Of a stretch of 64,000 nucleotides of DNA, positions 13,101 to 22,100 are shown piece by piece. Every line of letters starts with the position of its first letter. The stretch's first letter is position 1. This DNA is from Mya arenaria. Lineage: Eukaryota > Mollusca > Bivalvia > Myida > Myidae. Both the position numbers and the translations under genes were made by a program. The notes beneath the pieces are model-generated. The model had not been told where the DNA came from and did no database searches. It was given only the letters and a program-made list of their open reading frames with translations. The stretch lies in assembly GCF_026914265.1 (NCBI RefSeq), contig NC_069125.1, positions 66,639,479 through 66,703,478 on the forward strand, read 5' to 3'.

Positions 13101-16100
13101 AAGAATGTCTAAATAAAAGTCATTTGGTCAGCTTTATTTAAAAATAACTAGACATGTAACACAGATTTTCAAATCGTTTAAACAAATGTTCTTTTTCTTG
13201 ACCTCAGAGTAATCTTGGATTAATCAACGAAATAATTTCATCTAAATACATTATTTGTCTGAATATAACTATAAGTCATTTATGATAATAATCCAAATAT
13301 TGTAAAAGGTAAACATGTTATTTAAAAGTTACCAAAATACGTAGCTTCTTCACAGTTTTGTTTATTGTAGTCTACAATTAGTTATGATGCTGATGAAGAG
13401 TGGGACAATCAATATGAGCAGGATGATGTGACCAGCTATCTGCTCACTCCAGCCAAGCCTAGGGGTTGGTCAGACAGCCTTCCAGCTCAACCAGTCTTAA
13501 GCACAACTCCCAGTATTACCAGCAAGGATAGGACCACTTCACAAAAAACACCATCTAAAGCATGCAAAAAGGTATAATCTTGTTCATTGCCTGTGCATTT
13601 CCACACTTTGTCAACTTTCATTTATATTAACATATGTACACCTAATCTATGTATTCTGTTTTATATATGATGCAAGATTTCTAAAGAAAATTGCGAGCAA
13701 GATGATACATAAGGGTATAAGCCATTGTACTGAACTATAAGCAAGATTATACATACAGGCATAAGCCATTGTACTGAACTATGCGCAATATTATACATAC
13801 AGGCATAAGCCGTTGTACTGAACTATAAGCAAGATTATACATACAGGCATAAGCCGTTGTACTGAACTATAAGCAAGATTATACATACAGGCATAAGCCA
13901 TTGTACTGAACTATAAGCAAGATTATACATACAGGCATAAGCCATTGTACTGAACTATGCGCAATATTATACATACAGGCATAAGCCGTTGTACTGAACT
14001 ATAAGCAAGATTATACATACAGGCATAAGCCGTTGTACTGAACTATAAGCAAGATTATACACAGAGGCATAAGCCATTGTACTGAATTATAAACAAAGGC
14101 ATAAGCCAATGTACTGAACTATAAGCTAGATTATACACAAAGGCATAAGCCATTGTACTGAACTATAAGCAAGATTATACATACAGGCATAAGCCATTGT
14201 ACTGAACTATAAGCAAGATTATACATACAGGCATAAGCCGTTGTACTGAACTATAAGCAAGATTATACATACAGGCATAAGCCATTGTACTGAACTATAA
14301 GCAAGATTATACATACAGGCATAAGCCATTGTACTGAACTATGCGCAATATTATACATACAGGCATAAGCCGTTGTACTGAACTATAAGCAGGATAATAC
14401 ATAAAAAAGCATAAGCCATTGTACTGAACTATAAGCAAGATAATACATAAAAAGCATAAGCCATTGTACTGAACTATAAGCAAGATAAAACATAAAAAGG
14501 CATAACCCATTGTACTGAACTATAAGCAAGATTATACACAAAGGCATAAGCCATTGTACTAAACTATAAGCAAGATAATACATAAAAAAGCATAAGCCAT
14601 TGTACTGAACTATAAGCAAGATAATACATAAAAAAGGCATAAGCCATTGTACTGAACTATAAGCAAGATAAAACATAAAAAGGCATAAGCCATTGTACTG
14701 AACTATAAGCAAGATAATACATAAAAAGCATAAGCCATTGTACTGAACTATAAGCAAGATAAAACATAAAAAGGCATAAGCCATTGTACTGAACTATAAG
14801 CAAGATAATACATAAAAAGGCATAAGCCATTGTACTGAACTTTAAGCAAGATAATACATAAAAAAAGGCATAAGCCATTGTACTGAACTATAAGCAAGAT
14901 AATACATAAAAAGGCATAAGCCATTGTACTGAACTATAAGCAAGATAATACATAAAAAGGCATAAGCCATTGTACTGAACTATAAGCAAGATTATACATA
15001 AAAAGGCATAAGCCATTGTACTGAACTATAAGCAAGATTATACATAAAGGCATAAGCCATTGTACTGAACTATAAGCAAGATAATACAAAAAGGCATAAA
15101 CCATTGTACTGAACTATGAAAAACTGATACCTCTAAACTCTTGCAGCTATCCTTCAATGGTCAGCAAAAGACACCAGTGAGGGGTACGGATGGTCATTCT
15201 GGGTTCACTCCCGTGAAGTTGCCCATGGGGCTGGACAGAGGAGACCCTACCATGGCCCCACCCACTACCCCCAACATTTCCCTGATTGGCTCACCATTCA
15301 GCTGCTTTTCCATGCCAGAGGTAGTCACATACTCAGCAACAGATATTTTTTAAACTGATTGAAGGAATTATAAATTAAAATTTCAACTTTTTTGCACTTG
15401 TTCAAAGTAGGGTTTGGCAAGAATGTTTTAAATATTAACCTTGGTGCATGCATATGGCCCCATTTCAACAATAAAGGTAATGGGAAAAAGGTGGATTTTG
15501 AAGAGCTTGAATGGGTCTTAACAAAAGTTTTTCAGAATGCTCTACCAGTGAGCTTACATATATTACTTTCCTGCTTGATTTTACCTTTCCCATTTCCACC
15601 AGACCCCTGGGAGCAGCTGTCTACAGGCCATGGAGAACTTTGAGCTGTCAGAGGATGAGGATGGCACCAGTCTGCTGTGTACAGAGTCCATCGACAGTAT
15701 CGACCTCGAGGCAAATATGTAAGGGGTTGAAATAAATTGTAATTTTGATTTAGTGTGTCATAATGGGTAAGTTCTACTCTATATCATATTGTTGTTTTTT
15801 TCTTGCTTTAACTTAAACAAATAAATTGATATGCAAACTAATTTAATCTTTTTTTTAAAAATCAGCACAAAGTTTTGAAAATTTGTAATACAATACAGAA
15901 TGGTTTTGGCAAATGTTGTGTATTTAAGGACATCATGCCAGGAACCAGTCGCTGATAAAAATCACAAGAATAAGGAAGGTGGAAGTGTACTGGTCAGGTA
16001 TGTGAATATATAATGTAAGCATTGTTTATTACAATTCCAGTATTTTCAACAACAATTTGAGTTTTGCTTGAAATACTACTAGAAGATTCAGTTGCAGTTT

Positions 16101-19100
16101 AGGCCTCACCAAATTAAAGTTTTGTTCCTTTGAGAATTGCAAAAAAAATTGAGCGAGCAAAACAAAAAAAATACAATTTTGTCGGTTTTCATAGGTCCTG
16201 CAAGGTGCGAAAAATACTTTTTCCTTATAACAATTATAAATATAAATTAGAAAAAATGTTCAGTTTAATTGCCCTTTAACCCATGGACTGAATCTCTATT
16301 GGACAAAGGAAAAATGTTGAATACATACTATTATTCATCCCTTTTAAGTAAACCCATTATATAAATAAATGAGATTTCTAAGATAAACAAGTATGCTGAT
16401 CATTCATAATAAAAAATAAACCTGCTATAGGAAAAGGTTTAAAACATTTCTTATATAAATCTACCTGTAATTAGACGTTGATCATGATTAATTTAAGATG
16501 TTTAAAAAATGAAGTTTCACACAGGCAGCATTAAACAACAGACTCTATATACATTTTAATTTCTAGACTTAAATTCGTTTTTAGCTCGACTATTCGAAGA
16601 AATGGAGAGCTATACTACTCACCCAAGCGTCGGCGTCACACCTTGGTTAAGGTTTTGCATGCAAGCACACATAGGTTAATATCTCAGCAACTACTTGAGG
16701 TATTCCATTGAGACTTTACACAATGGTACTCAACCATCCAACCTACTTAATTAACCAGGTTAGAAAACTCTTGTTTGCATTTAATGCCAATAATAGGCCT
16801 TTATTATTCGACTTAGAAATTCTAGTTAAGGTTTTGCGTGCAAGCACACATAGGTTAATATCTCAGCAACTACTTGAGGTATTGCATTGAGACTTGATAC
16901 AATGGTACTCAACCATCCAACCTACTAAATTAACCAAGTTAGAAAACTCTAGTTTGCATTTAATGCAAATAATAGGCCTTTATTATTCGACTTATTGCAA
17001 GCACATATAGGTTAATATCTCAGCAACTACTTGAGGTATTGCATTTAGACTTGATACAATGGTACTCAACCATCCAACCTACATCCAACCAAGTTAGATA
17101 ACTCTAGTTTATATTAAATTCAAATAATGGTCCCTTTTTGACATAGAAATTTTGGTTAAGGTTTTGCATGTAACCACTTTTAAGTCAATACCTCAGCGAA
17201 TACATCATGTATTGCATTGAAATTTACACACAGGCTCCCGACCATTTACCCTTCTTCTTTAATCAAGTAAGATAACTCTTTCATATTATATAATTTTTGC
17301 CCCTTTATTATGAGACTTAAAAATTCTGGTTAAGGTCTTGCATGTTAGCACACATTGGATAATATCTCAGCAGCTACTTGATGTATTGCGTTGAGACTTT
17401 ATACAATGGTATTCAACCACCCAACGTAATTTAATAACCAAGTTAGATAACTGTATTTTGCAAAAAAATAGCCCTTTATTATTAGACTTAAAAATTCTGG
17501 TTAAAATGTTCCATGTAACCATATTTATGTTAATATCTCAGCACATCATGTATTGCATTGAAATCTAATCTAACAGTGATCCATGCATGTTTCGCCAAAA
17601 CTTTTCAATCCTTACATTGAAAAGTGGCGGAATAGTCGAATGCGCTGTCTCTATGACAGCTCTTGTTAATAACACAGTAAATGTATGTGCTGCCCAAAAT
17701 GAAAAGTATATGGTATGTCCAGAGTAATATTTAGGTCAGGATGTTGTTTTATTACTCCCAGATTATGCTGTAAAACAGAAATTAAGGATTAATTATCTAC
17801 GGTAAGGCTTACGCATTTTTTGGTCTATCAGAACCAGTGTTCCATTCTATACTGATCGCTATTTGTGAACAGATATTTGTTTGCAATTGTTGTATTTGGT
17901 CAAAAATGACTTTGAAACATCAATTTAGACCAAACAATGAAACATGTTCCTGTTGAGTTAAGCTGTCTTCTACAGCATCGAGGTCATGAGGTCAAATTCT
18001 AGTCACAAGTATCATGACTTGATCAAATCAAATAATACTAAATTGTGTCATTTCTTCTCGCTCTGATTTTCATCCAAAAATTAAGAATCACTTATTACGC
18101 AATATTATGGCTACCAGTATCACTATCAGGTATCCATTATTTTGCATAATTAATATTCTATAGTGCATAGAATGATATGAACAATGGCTTTCGAGCATGG
18201 TCACATCACATTTATTGTTAAGCAAATTTTAATTGATTATATTTTATCTTTCAAAAGTCTAATTACCACAAAAAATCTGGTTGGCGGTTAAACTAGAGGT
18301 GCCCGCAAAAAAAAAAATGTTTTTTTCTAAAAGTTAAAAAAAAAAGGAAACATCAATTTGGTGTGGCCTTATCAAAGAAAACTTTTTCTTTTACATGATT
18401 TTGTACTTATTTGATAGCTTCATTTTAGAATAAGTAAATTATATGTATGTGTATGAGTTTTTCTTGAGTATACATTGGTTTGCAGAAAATGCCCATCCTG
18501 ATTGTACTTGCTGTTTCAGTGGTAAAGCAAGCAGTAAGAAGAGACGGGAGCATAGGGGCAGAAAATGCAGGCGTAGACTTGACAGGTACAAGTGTATCCT
18601 TGTTACTGGACTTGCACTTCACAAAATTGTCACCTACATTGATAAAAATCTTATGTCTTGACAGTTATTTTTAGTGACTTGTATCTTGAATGTAGAGATC
18701 TCTTTCGAAATTACACAAAATAGTATGTAAATATTGTTTCAAAAAAAGTATTGTTTTCAGGGCATATGGTTCGAGTGGTGGAGACCAAGAAGTCCCCAAG
18801 GGTTCACATGAAACCAGTTGTCTGGAGTTTGATGGGTATGCCCAGCCATTTTTAAATAAATTTAGTGATATGGTCATTTAGCGTTATGGTCATTTACCAC
18901 TTTACAACCTTATATTTTAAATCCTTCATAATCTCATAAGAAATCATGTTAAAATTAAACAAATACTACATGTTATAAAAAAATATCAAATGTTTGAGAT
19001 AAAACCACCTATATTATTGTTGTTTTCTAGCATGGCTTCTCATCACTATACATGGTATATTTCAGCCATATTTCAAGCTATGCATATATACTCTTGCAGG

Positions 19101-22100
19101 TACCTGTTATTCTACCAGCACAACATCCAGTCTATGCAGGTCATGTATGATGGAGATGCTGCCCTAGCAGTGGCCGCTATGTGGGAGGGGCTGGGGGATG
19201 AAGAACGTACCATGTATGCCCGTCTTGCCTCCCTTGACATGCCCTCACATGCACACACGCTGTCTCCAGACCTTGAGGCCATTGACCTTAAACCACTTCA
19301 TGGACTGCATGACTCTCAGCTCTGTGAGTGTGGATATTAGATGGCAGATTGATTGGACATTAACCGTATTTTATTGAACACAACCGTCAATGTTTTATAA
19401 AATGCCAGCAGAAAAAAATAATTTTGAAGCTAGAAATTGAGACACAATTTCACATAAAACAACAAAACAAAATCTTGATCCACCTACTCTATAGTTTTGG
19501 GCCGGCATATTGGAAACAATCTAAACAAAAAAAGTCTTATTGCCATTTTTAAGAACTAGAGGTAAAAAATTGGTATGAGTATAATAAACAATGATTGAAG
19601 GCAATTCAGGATGTTGAACAACATTAGGTTAAAACAATAACATTCATTTCTTGTCTTTTTTGAATGGTATAATGATAAATTTGACTCAGGGCTATTCCAG
19701 TTAAACATATGTCCCACCCCAGGACGGCAAAATAAAGAAATTCTGTAGGGGGTAGGTCTTTTTCTTAATTTGCTACTGTAGGGGGTGGTGATAAGTCCAA
19801 TTTCGCTTCTATAGGGGGGCGTCATTTTTATGCCCCCTTTTGAAAAAAGTGGGGTATATTGTTTTGCACATGTCGGTCGGTCGGTCGGTCGGTCGGTCTG
19901 TCTGTCTGTCGGTCGGTCGGTCGGAATACCAAATGGTTTCCGATCAATAACTTGAGAACGCTTTGACCGAGGGACCTCATACTTGGTATGTGTATTGGTC
20001 ATCACCAGCAGATGAACCCTATTGATTTTGAGGTCAGTGGGTCAAAGGTCAAGGTCAGTGTGACCTTTACATGAAAAACGGTTTCCGATCAATAACTTGA
20101 GAACGCTTTGACCCAGGAACCTCATACTTGGTAGGTGTATTGGTCATGACCAGCAGATGAACCCTATTGATTTTGAGGTCAGTGGGTCAAAGGTCAAGGT
20201 CAGTGTGACCTTAACATGAAAAACGGTTTCCGATCAATAACTTGAGAACGCTTTGACCCAGGGACCTCATACTAGGTAGGCTTATTGGTCATGACCAGCA
20301 GATGAACCCTATTGATTTTGAGGTCAGTGGGTCAAAGGTCAAGGTCAGTGTGACCTTTACATGAAAAACGGTTTCCGATCAATAACTTGAGAACGCTTTG
20401 ACCCAGGAACCTCATACTTGGTAGGTGTATTGGTCATGACCAGCAGATGAACCCTATTGATTTTGAGGTCAAAGGTCAAGGTCAGTGTGACCTTAACATG
20501 AAAAACGGTTTCCGATCAATAACTTGAGAACGCTTTGACCCAGGGACCTCATACTAGGTAGGCTTATTGGTCATGACCAGCAGATGAACCCTATTGATTT
20601 TGAGGTCAGTGGGTCAAAGGTCAAGGTCAGTGTGACTGTAAGCTGAAAAAAGGTTTTCTGATTGTCCATATTTTATTTTCTTATATAGTAGACAGTAGAA
20701 ATTTATATGTCACTAAATGCATGAGTTGAAGTATCAGTTTTCAGTGAACATCTAGTTTAATTATGCCCCCCTTCGAAGCAGAGGGGTTATATAATTGCTT
20801 TGCACATGTCGGTCGGTCTGTTGGAAGACCAAAGCTTGTCCGAGTGATAACTCAACAATTCCCGGACCTATGGTCATCAAACTTGACATGAAGATTAGGT
20901 ATGACCAGTAGATGACCTGCCTCATATGCATCCAATGACAAATCAGCTGTCATTTCAGTCCATGCATATTTCATTCAATTGTCCAAATATTTCTGGCAAC
21001 TTGGCGCTCAGGGGGCATAATGTTTGACAAACATCTCTTGTCTTTTTTGCTTCTGACCGTATCTGCTCATTTATATTCACTGCCCGATGGTGAAATACCG
21101 GTTTTTTTTATCCATATAACATATTTTACCGAACGTCGTGTACAGAATTGGTTTGGATACAAATTTTCGTGATATTACGAGTCGGTTCCGCGGTACCGGA
21201 AATCAGAAGAAGTTGCGTCCCTTGACAACAAGATGGCGGAGGCGCCAGAATTTGTAAAGTCGTGGTCGAAGACCAACCTACAAAATTGGCTAGAAACCAA
21301 TAGTTGCGCCGCATGTGTGGATACGTTTCGTGGTAAGTATACCAAATTGCAGTGTTCGACACTAACGGGATCCCGAGGACACCAGTTTTTCAGGAGGGAC
21401 ACCTGAACTTCGAAGTCCGGTATTCCGTCGGGACACTTTAAATTTCTGACTGATAAACGCTAAATATCAATAAATAAGTAGCATTTAATTAATTTATTAC
21501 CTAAATTCGGGCTCCCTAAATTTCTTGACAGCACATGTCAAAACAATATTATTAATTATCATTATCGGACTCATCAAAGCGAAAGTATAGCTGACTATTT
21601 GACTATAGTTACGTCATGAATCTATAAATAAACAGGTCATTTCACAGGCGCATGCAGGTTAACGCTTCCGTTTTGTTGTTTACATTTTAAACAAGGTCAG
21701 AGCTGACAGAGATTTATTATCGGTAAAATACTTATGTGGAATTGTTTTGCTTATGTGTCAGAACCGCCCAAAAAGATGCCAACTCTGCTGATACCTTTTA
21801 TATAATATGATGCGACCTTTGAGTATTTACAGTAACATTTACGACACAAAAGAACTGCATCCTACATTCAGCATTCTTTGTTAATTGGCATTCAACTTAT
21901 CAATATTCTTTGTTAATTTTAAAGACATATATTTTATGCCTTGATAAAAAATAATAGAAATAAAATTTGCAGGGTTTTATTCATTAATTCAATAAATTTA
22001 TAAAATTTTATGACTTTTTGGCGCGAAAATTAACATGTATACACAATTTTTGGTCGTCTGCTCTTCCAGTATGCACTACGACTGTTGGGCAGTCTGATTG

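Noticed and set aside
14307..14878. Minus-strand frames encoding repeated hydrophobic 'LLIVQYNGLCF' segments
   Set aside because: Pure product of the 44-bp minisatellite; the membrane-like look is accidental.
15929..15997. Alternative acceptor for this exon after 'catcatgccag' (15942)
   Set aside because: It also gives an open frame, but the polypyrimidine tract is poorer than for the acceptor at 15927-15928; left as a possibility only.
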